The translations under genes were made by a program, and so were the position numbers. Below are positions 11,843-26,800 of a stretch of DNA of 64,000 nucleotides, piece after piece; the stretch's first letter is position 1; every line of letters starts with the position of its first letter. The notes beneath the pieces are model-generated. The model was not told the DNA's origin and ran no database searches. It was given only the letters and a program-made list of their open reading frames with translations. The stretch is taken from assembly GCF_051401765.1 (NCBI RefSeq), contig NC_135066.1, positions 18,269,001 through 18,333,000 of the forward strand, written 5' to 3'. The DNA is from Calliopsis andreniformis (lineage: Eukaryota > Arthropoda > Insecta > Hymenoptera > Andrenidae).

Positions 11843-14800
11843 CTGAAATTAGATGATATTTTAAATTTAGAAGTATTAAACAATATCAAAAAGAGTATAA
11901 TTATACTGTATTTAAGTATCGTCGAGAATTTACCTGGGATGTCGTTAAAATAACTTTACTTTGCTTTTTGTCAGTACCAGTGATAATCATCAAACAACTA
12001 ACAGCTGGGCTGTAACTGAGAATACTGCTATATTCATAGGTACATAGAGCGTTTCTGGAACGATGTTCCAGAAGGTGGAGTCCTTGCTGGTCGACGGCCA
12101 ACCAGAGAACGCGTGGCCAGTTAGAAGTAAACGACTGCATAACATCGAATATGGTAGCTCTATGCAGCGGCCACGACTGGATTAAATTTAAAAAGGCTTT
12201 CTTTGCTTCTGGCGGTGTCATGCCACGCAAAGATTGATGATGCTGGAGAACACCTTCTACGCATAAATTTGGTACCAGTCTTGCAGGAAGGCAGTGGCTT
12301 GATATAGTACGATAATCGTGGTCAAACACGGCGTCTTCGCAATCGCCGAGTTCCAATTGTGCTTGTAGGGCAGTGAGCATCATCTAAAAGAATTTTGTTA
12401 TAACCCCCTTCTTATGACACTACATAAAACATGATATGAATAGTAAGAGAAGAATTGCTTACAGCCTCTTTTTCAGTGATAGGGAATCGATCAGCACGCA
12501 AGTCGTGCAGCACTTGATGATATAGTAGCTCCTTTTCAACCGGATCGTCGAGATTCATGTACTGATCAAGGAACAAATGTTTTTTAAATAGGAAAAAATG
12601 ATGTGCGTGTTTTCTCTGTGATTGGTTCTGCAGAGCATTAGCTGTTCTGTAACGTTCCCACTTCGACATTACATCTGCTATTTTTTCTTCCGGTATCAAC
12701 GCCCTTTCGGTTGGCCCTAAGACTTCGTAAATCGCATAACCTAGAAATTAAGATTTCGTCTTAAAGTTTAAGACCCAACTAGTGATATACAGAAGTAGCA
12801 TTGTAGATTAATTTTAATTACCCATGGCAGTTTCTTCTAAGCCAATCTTAGTCTTAATAATTTCCATGACATCCCTAGCAGTCGCCGACGGATGGAACTC
12901 AACAGCGTGGTACTGTCCATCCATAAAGTGGAATCTGGCATAGATAGGCCTGCGATTTATAGTGCACATTATTTCCTCCCTGCTCGGTGGCCATTGTCTT
13001 CTTCGCGTGCCCTGCGTCTTGTAAAGGCACTTTTCAGCAAATCGGGCGTACTTTCCTTCTTCGGTCACGTAGTCACTTGCGCAACGTTTCAAGTGCGCTA
13101 TGAGGTACTTTCGAATGACCTTCTGCGGTGGCAAGATCACTGAGCAAGCCAAGGAGAGCAACGCCCAATGCCTAAGGTTTACCCGACTATTAGGATCAGG
13201 ATGATCGGTAGTTTGCTTAATTAATTGTAGATACAATTCGCCTAAGAGATTCTCCTTTCTTATGCATCGCTCCATCACAGTTTGAATGAGATTCACGTGT
13301 TCATCTTCCACTCTACGAACTGTGTCTCCATTCTGTCCTAAACCAGCGTAAGTTAAGATCAACTGGAACACGTTGAGAGACACTTGCTCGTCAGGGTCAG
13401 GCAGTTTCGAAAGACTCTGAGGTATTGCCTGTCTACTGAAAGCCCAATAGGCGTAGGGGAATCCTTTGTAGGTCTCGCCATGATCAGTTGCGCTACCGTG
13501 CTCTTGCCTGAGCTTCTCTATTCTGTGCTTCGATAGCCTCCTAAGCGTATTTCTAAGGAAACCACCACCAGAATCCTGAGGTTTTCGCAGTATTTCCGCA
13601 TCGACAAGTGTTCTACGACAATTGACTAAATTGTGATAGAGTCTAATGCGATCTTCATTGGTGATGCACTTGAGCTTCTTAGTAGGAACCTCGTTTTCGG
13701 TGATCCAGCCTGCCAAAGCTGGACAGTAACTAACAATCAAACTACCTATTTCATTCTTCTGCGTAGTTTCGAAAACGAAACACTTGTGGGAGCTGTCAGG
13801 GTTATGCCGAAGCAAGGACAGCGTTATAAAAGAGTCACTTGGGTCCAGCATAATGCTCTCCACGTCCTGATAGCGATACTCTGACAGCACGAACTTGTCG
13901 TCTGGTTTAATTAGCATCAATCCGTCACAATTGATGCCTAGAATCAACTTGTTACCATAGGACCAGTATCCTCGATAGGTGACGTTGAACATAGTTGTTC
14001 CATAAAGTGGATACTGCATCACACAAGATAAATACAGCACTTTGGCTGCCAGTTCTTTTCGACCAGCACCATACTGTCTGTGAGCCTGGGCTATTATTGG
14101 CACCCAGACATCATCGCCACGGGCTCTGCTTATTCGATAGGGCAAGAAACTATCTACTTCGCTGTAGTAATCCAATCGATCGTTGTCTTTTGGATCACCT
14201 AGGGCAACCTGTGCCTGCAAACCTGCGAGCTGAAGCGCAACCTTTTCGGATACTGGGAAGTCGTCGCACTGAAAATTGAAAACGATACAAAATTACAATA
14301 TAAATGACAAATTAACTTTGAACAAAGTGAAATAGTTACTTATATTCATACCTTGACAACATTATATACGGCTTGAGCATACAGCATGTTAACTTCCACG
14401 GGATCCTGCGATATCTCCCTGGTGTTTCGGAACAGTCTGCGTTTGAAGACGAATCGATTATCACCGCTTCCTAAAGTAGCATTGTTTCCACGTCTCAGTG
14501 TTGAGAAAGTGGACTGCGCTGTATTCAACTTGCATTGTTTCCTGAGAACACGTCGATCAAGTAAATTAGTAATACATGAATTTCTCAGTATAACAAAATT
14601 AATGAAAATACCTACATTTCCCAAGCAGCTATGACATCATACAAGTAGTCATGTGCTCGAACATGTTCTTCGCCATCTGGCCTGCTTTGGTAAATTGCCC
14701 AGCCCTCCAGAGATCGAAGACCCAACTTTTCACCCAATTTAGCAACTGCATCAGCAGCGGTGTCAGTCGGATGTACATCGATCGCCTTGGTCCTCCCATC

Positions 14801-17800
14801 CAAGAAAAAGAATCTGCAAACTATGGTACCGAGTCGCCTCATAGCTGCAATCTCCACTGTCGAAGGAGGGTGTTGCCTGCACGAAACTTTCATATTCTTG
14901 CAGTTATCCACACACCATTGAACATATTGCCTCAATTTGCCTTCTAGAGCCAAGTTCTTTCGCAAGAAGGAAACGAAGTACTTGTACAGCAATTTACTGG
15001 GTTGGAAAGCTACGATTGCTAAACAAAGCAATAACCAGACTCGCTCTGCCCATTCTGGATTGGGATTGTTGGTCGCTTGACGCATGCACTGAACGAAAAT
15101 TTCGTCCCGTAGTTCTTCACGTTCAATGCCGTAACCAATTATACTTTGAATAGTTGCAATCTCTTGATCCAATTTCATTTCCCCCCTTATATATTTGCAG
15201 AGGTCCCTAAAGACTGAACACGCCACGTTAACGTTATCAGGGTCGTACATATGAATATGAGAATTTGGTATACTGGAGCCTTTGTAGTATGTCACCATTT
15301 CGTATTTTGGAATGTATTCGATGCTCTTGCCACGTGATTTTCTAGTGAGCGTAGCCATTATCGTACCTTCTGGCGATCTTTCGTGGCTGTTGAAGTAATT
15401 TTGCGCGAATTCTACGATATCATGATAGGTAATTTCATTGTCAGGTTCCTTTTTGTCCTCCAGTTCCTGTAACTTCCGCTCCACTCTGCATTTGCGTCTT
15501 TGTTCGCGCTCGACAGGTGGTTGCTGAACTTGCTGAGACTGCGGCTGCTGTTGATCGTGGCCATTTTGTTGTTGTTGAGGTACTGGTTGATGATGATTAT
15601 GCAAATGATGATTGTTCGAGTTCCTGGACTCTGGCCTGGAGGGTGGGCTGCCAGCGATTTGCTCTTTCACAACCTTGTTGTTTGGTACAGGAGGAGGTGA
15701 GCCACAAGTTTCGCCGTTCATTAAAGGTCCAGAGTTTCCATTTACCACTATAGGGCTACTGGGACTGTTCTCTTCACGTGGCAAAACGGACTCGTAAATT
15801 GGCTCTCCATTATCGGTGGATGAGTCTCCATTAATCGCTATAGGTGGAGCAGGCGGTGGTGGAGGTGGCGGTGGTTCAGTGGGCTCTGGAAGACTCGGTT
15901 GGCCAAGCTTGGTAGTATTTCCACAAGGTATCCTTTGCTGTTGCTGCTGTTGGGATTGTTGAGGTGGCGAGGGACACTCCTGTCCGTTCGGAGTGTTCGC
16001 TTTGGACTCTGCCTTCGCATTCATCTCCAGCTCCTGCTGTATAACAGTCTCCAATTCCACATCCAGATCCTCGACTAATTCGTCCATTTGTTCGCCGATT
16101 TCCTCGATGATTTGATTGCCTTTCGTTGATTGCACGTCAGAAAGGAACGAAAACAGATTGTCCAGGTCCACCGACTGCAAGTCCGACGCAGCCATCTTTG
16201 AGTTCATTTGCTCTGCCATTTGCGATAAAGCAGCGATTTCTTCTTGCGCCTTCCTGTAATGTTGAACGGTGCACATGAGAAATTGAAGTTAAATTTTGCT
16301 GGAAGTATCTTACGATTAGTTTTCAAGCGCATGGATTAGTCAGGAAAACGTGAGACGTGTGCTGATGTACATTTGGTGAGATTAAAACTTTGCATCTATG
16401 TTAAGAGCAATTACTGAGAGCTCATCATGCGGCAAGGGGTTTTAATTCGTCGCTCAAACTACTGACGAACTTACCCTGGTTCCATTCCAACAATACCATT
16501 GTACTGCGCGCTACAAGGGACACAAATGGAAACGCAATTAACGCACAAATGAACGAGTATTCCGCGAGGACGTCACTGCACTTCGGGTATCGAAGTAAGG
16601 TGTACAGTATATTACTTGATTCCCTTTACCTTTGGCTTTCTTCTAATGCTTTCTTGTCCTCCATCAGTCTCCTTTCTTCTTCTAGTCTCTCCCTCTTCCT
16701 CATTTCTTCATCCACTCTTCTCATCTCTCGAAGAGCTGCTGCCACTTCTCTGGCAAACACACCACGTAAGTGACTCTGGATGACGATAGCTGCTCTACGC
16801 TTTCTGATGAACATTATTCTTAGCTTCCAACCTCGGTAGGCGTGTTGTACCTTGAGCGCAGCATCCTTTATGCGTTTGTATTCTGTGTGGGAGAATAGAG
16901 AATGAAATAAAGCTAGAAGCTTATAAAATTAATTACGAAGTATAACTTACCCCGACGAACTACGTAACCCCTCCATATTTTCTGTATAAGTACGGCATTA
17001 CTGGTAACCATTTGATTCCTAGAGTCCTCCAAAGGTTCATGTACATAGCTTCTCAGAAACACTTTCGTTTTCCCTATCTGCCATTCCGTTTCCGGTATCC
17101 CTTGACCACTGATCAGGCACCTAACAGCTTCTTTCTCATCGCAAGACCAAGAAAACCGTCCTTTATCCAAGCAACGGTATCTTGCAATAAAATCATAGAA
17201 ACTCATGTGTATAGGAAAGCCTTCTTTTCTTATCCGAATGATGTCCAACATGCCTAAATACTTCAGCTGATCCAGAACCAGCTTTTCGTCATAGTGATTA
17301 GCCATTTTCTGCATGTTAGGCTTGATGCATCTCGCGTACCAAGGAGTGGTGGCTTGAAGAACATCGACCAGAGCTTGCAACTGATGTCTGAAGGAATCGC
17401 AGAGCGTTGGCTTGCCTTTGGAAGTTCCACGGGACATTGTGGTAGCGTTTCCACTGGCACGTGCCACTGTACATCCCAGAAGGTCTTGATACACTGTGAT
17501 CTCTTGCACAAACTCGTTCGTGCTTCTCGACATGAAGTCGAAAAACACATCCTGCTGAACATCTCGATTCTTGTCTACGAAACCCTCTACGGTGTACGTG
17601 ACGCAGCCCGCGTAATGCTTCACACCGAATTCCTTCTCCCATTTTCGTCGATCGTCACCTTTCACGTAGCAGGGATGGTTCTCGAATTCGGCATGCAAGT
17701 TGGTCAGGTAAGCTAGGTCCGACCCTTTCGGCATATGGCACTGCTCGGTGAGTAATTTAAGAACACATCGCGGAGGTTTCTCGATTAATTCCAGGCACAT

Positions 17801-20800
17801 GGTGTTGTCCGTGAAGGTGATATGGGAGTATTGGATCTCCTCCTGCCGGTACTGAAATTCAAAACGATCCACGCGTTAGGGTAATTGAGTTTGAAGCAAG
17901 CCAATGTTTTTGCTGTTAACCCTCGAGTGATGGAGCAAACCCAGGTTCTTTGTTACTGTATTGGTCAAAAAAGATAAAAAAAAAATTCTGTCTATGGACT
18001 CTTTGATCTATTATTAGATTTTGAAAGCTTTTAAACGTATTCTTTATTTTTTAATTTTAGATCAATCTATTAATGACGTAACTAGTCCTCTACTCCTAGT
18101 CCTATGAGTTAAGCCTATCACAGACTTCAATAAGTAAAAATAGAATTGAACGGAGAAACCACTTACAAGTTCTTGTTCCAACGCAAACACATAGTGATTA
18201 AAAAACTTGTGAAGCTTCTCGTTCGTGTAATTGATGCAGAGTTGCTCAAAGCTGTTCACAGTAAAATTCTCGAAGCCGAATATATCAAGAACGCCGAGGA
18301 ACCTAGAGCTGTCCTGGCCAGGATTCGTGCAGTTGTTGATGTGGTTGATAAGCCAGGCGAATGTTCTCGAGTACAAAGCTTTCGCCATCGCGTGCCTATT
18401 TTCACGGGCTTCCTGCACTTTCAAAGGTATCTCTGTGATATTCCCGCGCACGTTTATCTGCCGTATCAGAACCACTTTGGTGAGATCCTCGACCTGAAGA
18501 CCAAGCAGAGGAGCCACCGTTCCAACAATATCAAGGTCCTCTTGGCTCAGTTCGCACCTTTCGCCATCGATGTCCGTGAAATTCAAATTTCCGAGCCATA
18601 GAATAGCGGAGAGCACTCTGAAGATACCCTCACACATTTCTGGCGCGACCTAAAAAAGTGAAAGAATATCTAAGACGACCGGAAGACACTTCAAATTATT
18701 ACTACTTTCATACTTAAATAGATTGTCATGTTTAAAGATGCTATTACTTATTAGACTTCGTTAGGTGTACCTAATAAATAGCAGCTCTAATATAACTTCT
18801 ATCATAATTTATTTCAAATTACAGTCATAAAACGCGCTTCACAGGCAAGCAACTGGTAATTAACGGCAATCCAATTTCGTGATATCATTCTAGCGACTTA
18901 ATTACCTGCAGCACGTTAAACGCGAGCCTAAGTGCGTCCAGCTTCTTGTTGTCGGAGATCCCGTCGATCTTCACGCAACCGGATTGATTCAGATACTTAT
19001 AGTGGCTTGCTGGCTTTAGTTTGTACTGTTCTGCGAACTCCATATCCCTCGTGCCAGCTTCGACCAGCTGATAGAACACGTGGTAGTTCCTCTCGCTGGC
19101 GCTCTGGAAAGTTATACGACTCTGCTCCAGCAAGTAATCCTGGATGATGCACCCTTTGATCATCCACTTGCTGTCGAAGCACACTTGCATGAACTTGCCA
19201 AACCGGGAGCTGTTATCGTTCCTCACGGTCTTCGCGTTACCTAATATAGAACGGAAAAGCTTATCAGTATTTCTTTATGAAAATTAGTTAATTAAGTAGT
19301 AATAGCAAAAGTAATAATAATGGAAATGCAGCTTAAAAGTCTGTTTCCAAATATTCAGGTCCTTGACACTATTTTGTACTTACTTTATACAAAAAATTAT
19401 TTTTTAAAAAGTATATAACATCAGTTGAAAAGAATGAACGTAGGGGAATTCTGAATAAACGTTTACGTTTTCCTGCGCTTATAAGAGAGTAGTGTACCAT
19501 TTGAATATCGATTGGACGGAGAATAACGAGGGAGATTTTAACGAAGAAACTACAGCTCCGTGTGTTTCGTTGCTCTTTGTCGAAAGGCGAAAGCAAACGG
19601 TACAATTTTTATGATACCCCTTGAATCTTTCTCCTCTGCTGACCCAGTTTTTACCCCTCGTTTCTGCATTTAACACCTGACTCGCTCTCGGCCTCTTGAC
19701 TCCGAGTAATGAATCCCTTTTTATTTTTAAATGCCATTAGGAATAACGTTCATTAACCCCTTCCATAAAAAACTTCGTCTGTTTACGTTCACCCCTCTGC
19801 CAGATTTCTCTTGTACCATGAAAAACTTGAAAAAACTAACAAAAACAATTTAGAACAGTCTCCAAAATTCTAATTAAATACATTTCAGTTACGTTGCTAC
19901 TTTTCTCTCAAATATAATTTCATCGTGTTCCTAAATGCTTGTAACTCAGTTTTCTTGACTTTTCTGCATGCCAACGTTCGCGTATTTTCCAAATGAATTT
20001 TCATGAAACTTCAACATCGTTATGCACTTGGAGCCGACGCGTTTGCGCGGCAAAATTTATGAAGGAGAACTCGATGAACGCTACCAGTAAACTGTGCTGT
20101 AATATAATTAACGTCTAATTGCTTATTAACGAGGTCCAATTACCAAAAGCTTCGAGGATGGTGTTCGCCTCAAGGATCTGCTGTTCCACCCACGTGTCGA
20201 CATTGCTGGTCACCGAACAAAGGTACTGGAGGATGAATTTCGTCGTCTCGGTCTTACCAGCGCCGCTCTCGCCAGATATCACGCAGGATTGATTGCTCTC
20301 CGTGTCCTGGAGTGACCTGTACGCCGCCTCTGCCAAGGCGAACACGTGCGGCTCCAGAGAGCCCATTTTCTGTCCATGGTATCGATTCACGTATTCCTAG
20401 TGAAAGAAAAAACGATGAAAAAGACTATTTCTATACAACCCATTCAATGAGATTTCTGCGCTCTGCGCCGAAACACGAGTAACTCGAATGTTACTCTGTG
20501 CTCAATTTCGCTCTGTACCCTGACTCATTTCTTCTTCTTTAAGGTTAAGTTCTTCAAGCTTATCAAGGAAACTTGTTTGAAAGTCAAGCTTGTTCTTTAA
20601 GGTTTCTAGGTCTATTTTGTGTTTTAAGGTCGCCCTCAAAAGTGAAGCATATTTTTTAAGGTTATCGAAAGGTTGCAGGTGTTCTCCAAGGTCTTTTAAA
20701 GGTTATGTCTTTATTTAGGATTCTGTACTTATTTGCTTCATAACAGGTAACATATACTCTGAATATTAAAATATTAAGACTACTAAGTTTTCTTTTCAAT

Positions 20801-23800
20801 AGAAAGTTAGAAGCATATAAAACATTTTATTAATATTTAGATTACAGCACAACGTTTGGTTCCAGAATAATCATTATCTGCTAAGACTTAAGTCGACATA
20901 AACTTTAATAATAATAGTAGTAGCAGACTTAGATTATAAAGACAATAATAACAATACAGTATAAACAGTAAGTTATGGTGGTAAAATCTTACAAGAAATA
21001 ATGCTACTTTATTTATTAATATAAAAATCCAGATGTACAATAGTAATGAATCCGTATTAAAAGCATAAGACAGTTTTCTTTTTACCGCGATACGAAAGTT
21101 CATTTCGCAGGTCCATTGCGCTTAATTAACTTACGAAACGCATCGACCACGACAAACAGATTCCGATGATCCAATAGGTTTGAATTAAGGGCGATGGAGG
21201 TGGGCTCGACGACCCCGGTAACCCGATTAATTGCGCACGTCATTCGATAGGACGTTCAACGACCGAGTTTCATCGGCCCCTTTCATTTGCTGATTCCTTT
21301 GGGAGATTGTATCGCGGCACCAAAAGGCATGTACATCAATAGTTCGATTTCAAACGGAGCTGAGAATACGACGTGCGTTTACGACCTCCATAAACTGACC
21401 CCTTCATCGCGAATCAACTTTATTAAGTACTTAGATATCTTGAATGCACGGTAGATAACTCAGTTCTATAATTTTTTTGAAGATGGCTCTATTTCATGTT
21501 CATCAGGACAACTTCAGTTTAAGTAAACTATGAATAACTTTTCATATTCTCTTTTAGAAGCGTTAAATTACGAAATTGGATTGCACAGAAAATTAATTTA
21601 TTGAAATAGAAATAAAGCAGAAATATATAAGTACAGCAGAAGCTCTACTAAAAAGGTACCAAAGATTGAAATTAAATTTCTAGCCAAACTACGTTAAAAA
21701 GTGTAAGAAATTAATTAAGGTTCGACTACGGTAAAAATGAATGTAACTTCTTTCAAAACTCGATTCTGTTTCGCGAAAATAGGTCCCCGACCGACAAGAA
21801 AGAATAGCGTCATTTGTCAAAACACTGTCTACATGCCCCGGAAGTTTCATAATTCTTTAACAAGAGAAACTTCCCCTGTTAGACGGGTTTCGACTCGGCC
21901 CGTGCACCCATGCATAATGCACGCTGCACCCGAGCCGCTTTACATGCATACATCTCGACGGTTGCGGCCAGACTTGGCGAAGTAGTGCAACCCAGTTTCG
22001 CGTCAGACGTCCCTTGCGCAATTGCAAAAGCAATGGAAGAGAGAAAGAGAGAGCAACGTTAATCCCGCTAACCCTCGGCAGCTCGTGAAAATTCATCGAA
22101 ACGCTTGATCCATTTCCATGAACCGCCGACGAGTACACTCGGCTTGGCTGTGGCCACCCCGTATGCACACAACCTGTGCACCACGAACCCTTAACGAAAA
22201 GCCGCGTTTACAACGTTTCGACGGCTGCTGCTGGATTACAGCGCGACCAGATCCTTCCGTTCTACTTTGTCGTTTGGCCGGGAGAGGGAGGGCGTGTCGA
22301 GATTTAACCCTTTCAAAACGGAATCAACACTTTTTGCGAGACTTTTAATTTTACCGCCAAAGCGCGTGGTTAGCGGGTAGCTTTTTACATAGAAGAAAAT
22401 TTTATAATATCGTGACAGTATTATTTGGAGCTAGTTCTGCATTAGTGTGTTAACCTACAAAAAATCGAATTTCGAGCTATGAATGAAGTAGTACTAAAAA
22501 TAATGTAATTAATGATATTTTTACTAATAAATACCTTTTTTGAAGCCTAGAATTATTTTTATGAATTATCTTATCAAACGATTCTGTTTTTTCTATTTAT
22601 ATTCTATGTGCAATTTTGAGTGTAAACAAATATTAATAATATTCGCATGTAACTACTCATTTCAGATTCTATCTACTGAAAATTAGATAATTAATTAACT
22701 CCTGTGTTTTAATCGAACTAGGTTATATTTTACTTTTAACCCTTACGCTATATAAATTGCAAAAATAGGTTATTTGAAATATATTAAAGCTAATTACTTG
22801 TGGCTTGACATGCCAATGCAGAACAGGGCCCATTTGTACTAATCTGTTTGGTACTTTAAAAGTACTGCATCCGAGTCTTATTTTGCATAAAAGGATTAAC
22901 ATACACATCTTCGAAACTATTTCGATATTCTCCACTAAGGGTATCAAATTTCCAATTTTTCCAAAGTTCTAAGAGCCTCAAGTTCTTTCTATCTCAAGAA
23001 TTGTCTCTTATCTATTTTAAAATCGTTTTGTTTTATTGTAAAGTGTAAGTAATTTCGTAGGAGTAAGTCGTATGTCATTGGTGGTCATAAACAATCCCTT
23101 TCTTAGGATTCCCCATTTGGAATGCATATCGCATATCGAAGTACGCCACCTATCCCTTAGACATCAAAATAATTACTCAGAGGCTTTTAAGGGGTCAAAG
23201 CGCGCCAGATTATTCAGAAACAGAAATATTTTATTTATAGTTCCGTCTCGTAGATTTGGAAAGCGTACTCGGTTCTTAGACAGTCGCCTGGCGTACCCTG
23301 AATTTAACTGCCCATTCCACCAGCTAGTGGCACGTCCCTTGAAATATGACGCACATGAATCCAAGGAGCATGTAAATGCCACACAAAGACACGGGGAACC
23401 CTTATCGGTTATTTTCGAAGGGAATTATCGTTGGGCGTGTTTGTACAAAAGATAAACTTAACCGCGGTCTTAAATTCTTGAGAAAATAAATGATGTTAGT
23501 AAAAATAGAATATGCGACGTATTCCAGGTGCCTGTTGCAGGGAAGTCTCTAGCAACAGTATCTTATCTAAGAAGCACATCCGGCTTGCATGACCAGAAAG
23601 ATTCGACCCTCTTTCTCCTGATTGTTTTACTTTTTAGAAACTTCAATTTTTAGTGCCATACGTTACCCAGAGCGATGTTTGAGTAGCTCTCACGTTACTA
23701 TCTGACTTTTATTGCAAATCTGCCTGCTTCGAAAGCGCAGCTGGTGAAAATGAAATTTCTGACGTATGAGTGTCATCTATCAGCCTCGAGGGTCGTTGAA

Positions 23801-26800
23801 GAATACACCCATTGGGCGAATGGAATGAAATGTATCTAGGTCTACCAATTGCAATATCCTCATACACAGAAGCATTATTGATATATAACATATATAGCGT
23901 ATTAAAAAATGCAATTCTAAAATTAATTATACAAATCTTGACACAGAAGAGGACACAAAAAATAGAGAAATAATTCTTGATATCATGCTTATACGAACAA
24001 AGTAGTATATGTACTTTAAACAAATCTCTAATTTCCCCAAAAACAACTTTTTCTTTTTGAAGAAGTAACCTACACCCATAAGAGGAAAAGTATCAAGTGA
24101 TAAGAAATTAAAGTGCATCTCCTGCAGAGTTCTGCGAATGTTTTGATCTCACAGAGTCAGGAGGGACGAAGTCGTGTCCTCGTTTCATTCCTGCAGCTGC
24201 GACTGCAAAATCAGTGCATGGTTCGCCAACTAGAGGCCACGGCTCGTGTCAGGACACTGGCTGGGGTCGTGCTTACGACCCCTCTTCTTGGGAGTCGTTG
24301 GCCGACGACGTGTAAAGATGAACAGAAACGGGGTTGCGTACGAGGGAGGATTGGGAACGAGATAATTTTCCACGCCTGCTTCTTTTAGCGACTAAAAGAC
24401 CTCCATTGAGTTTGTCATAAATAACTCCTGGAGGATTCGAAGCATATGATAATGTCAATAAAGGGGACACCTGTCCACTGAGTAGACAATTCTCTGTATT
24501 AAAAACAAAAACAATAAAAAATAAGCCCTCAAGCCAATCGACCCCTGTCCAATTAAACTCCTCCATAAACACTTCATTCTTTCCCCTCTAATTTCGCACC
24601 TGCTCAAACTAGCCAAATTTCACGCATCAAGAGATGCAGCCAGGCACGGCTCTCGACTTTGACGCCTGAACCGTGCAGAGGGGCCAACAATCGCGAAGGT
24701 AAACTTTCGTCAGGACAAAAATGCTTCTGGGGAGCACCGAGAAGTATAGAAAGGTCTATAGAAAAGCGTGTTCGTTGAATTCCCCAGCAGAGTAAACCAT
24801 CCCTCAAAGAAGCCCAGCCGACTTATTTGCATGAGAGCCCAAGGAATCGGTCGAAGGTTCACGTGACCAAATCCTGGGCTGTTCTTTCAAGACTCGAGGA
24901 AAAAGGGGCTGACGTTCCTTGTGGAACAAAACGGGCCAGCTGGGTGAAATGACGCGATGTGGCTCTGGGACAAAATGGCGCAAGATCGGTTCGCAACTAG
25001 AAACAGCCTGGATGGATCGTTAGACTAGTGAAGGCTGGTCCAGTTTACTTGGACGATCGTCCGTGGTGAAGAATCCCGCGGTTGATTACCTCGAAATACT
25101 CGGATCGATCGGTGCATAATGGCCTCCTCGAGATAAAAATGTGCCGTTTGATCGACACTGCTGCGCATACAGACGGGGGAACATCGAGACGCTCCAGTTC
25201 CTCTTGTCCCTGGAACGTGGCTGATAAACAATGCTCTCTTTTTTGCCTGAGAACGTTGTTCTGTAATAACAATGCCGTTCTTCTCCTCAGAAGTGAGATT
25301 TTTAGGCAATAAGAGTATTTGTTGAATGCTTGGCGAAAGTAGGGTTCTTTGGAGCTATAGATTGGCACTTTGACTGCTCAAGGACGAGTAAATTGAATTA
25401 GAAGAGTTTCCAAGGAGCGAGTTTTTCGGAAGTTTATGTGTTTCATTTAGTTGGTTGAATTGGATGGTGAAAAATGGACGAATTGAGAGATCTCTTCATG
25501 AAATGACGAAGCGATGGTTAGAGTAATATGATTTGTAACGAAAATCCATAATTTAATTGTTCTCTTCTGAGCCCATTTTGAAAGCTTTTTATTCTATAAC
25601 TATTTCTAATTTCCAATTGGAACTATAAAGGAAGAGAAGAAACGATATTTACGGTTATCTACGTCCACAATAAAATTGTTTCGATAATCCCAAGTGTCCT
25701 ATCCATCAATGGCTTCAGAGGTTCTCTCATTTCGTGATCAGCACCGGAAATTACGCAGGTCCTAGGGATCTGTGCCAGATCCGACGGTGTCGCGCAGCAG
25801 TAGACGGTTAATCAGAGACCGCCACCCTTCACGAGGAGGACCGATATTCAATTACCACGAAATTATCCTTACATGCTGACTGAGACCGCCAAGACTGCTA
25901 ACTATATTTCCGAAGCCTTAGTGATGGGACACGAATCCTGGGGTAAATTATATTTTAGTCGATTGACCCTCTATTGATTGAAACACAATGACCAATAAAT
26001 ATACAAATTCTCTTTGATACAATCTAAAATATAAAATGAAATTCTCTTCACAAAAGCTACAAGATCTACAAAAATATACCACAAACATGCAATTTTATAA
26101 TCTCAACCCTCAGCAACAAGTAACAACCATCGACTAAACTCCAGAAGCAGCACCCTACAGTAAAGCATCAACCACCCAGAAACTTTAACACGACGTCATC
26201 TCAAAATGCAATTCTAAACCCACCCTTAAAAAGAATTTCACCCCTTCCAAGAATTGTAGCTCCAACTTCCTACGCCAACCCCGCCATCAAAAGTACCACA
26301 ATGGCCAGTAGCGCGTTCAGCTGTTCACAGCAAACTGCAACATTTCCTTTCATTCTGAACACCCTGTACACTGTAGTTGCACGCGATTCAGAGGCAACAA
26401 GAGCAGCGGCGTGGACGAGAGAGAGAACGTGGGACAAACGATAGAAAGAGAGAGCATTGCTGCGCACTGTTGCAGAGGGTTAATCCAGCCTGTAAGCATC
26501 CACAGATCCAAGGAGCTAATTTGGAAGATGGTGTTACTGTTCAACGTGGATCGACACGGGCATCGTCGCTGACGAGAGAAAGGACGAGGCTACCGAAGGC
26601 TCCAGGGCAACCACGACGAGTCTCCGAATCCGATGTGCGCTCCAGCCCGATCAATAACACGGGGCGTGCACCACGGCGAGCTACCCTTTTCCTTCTTGCC
26701 AACCAGGGGTCCTCGTTTTGGTACCCCTGGCTGACCTTCGGAAGAAATACTCCACCTCTATATATTTCATTTTTTTTTCTCCTGTTGTCTCTTTGTTTTG

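Noticed and set aside
26345..26375. ACACCCTGTA, resembling a mariner-type MITE end
   Set aside because: No matching inverted partner or second TA-flanked end was found nearby, so an element cannot be supported.
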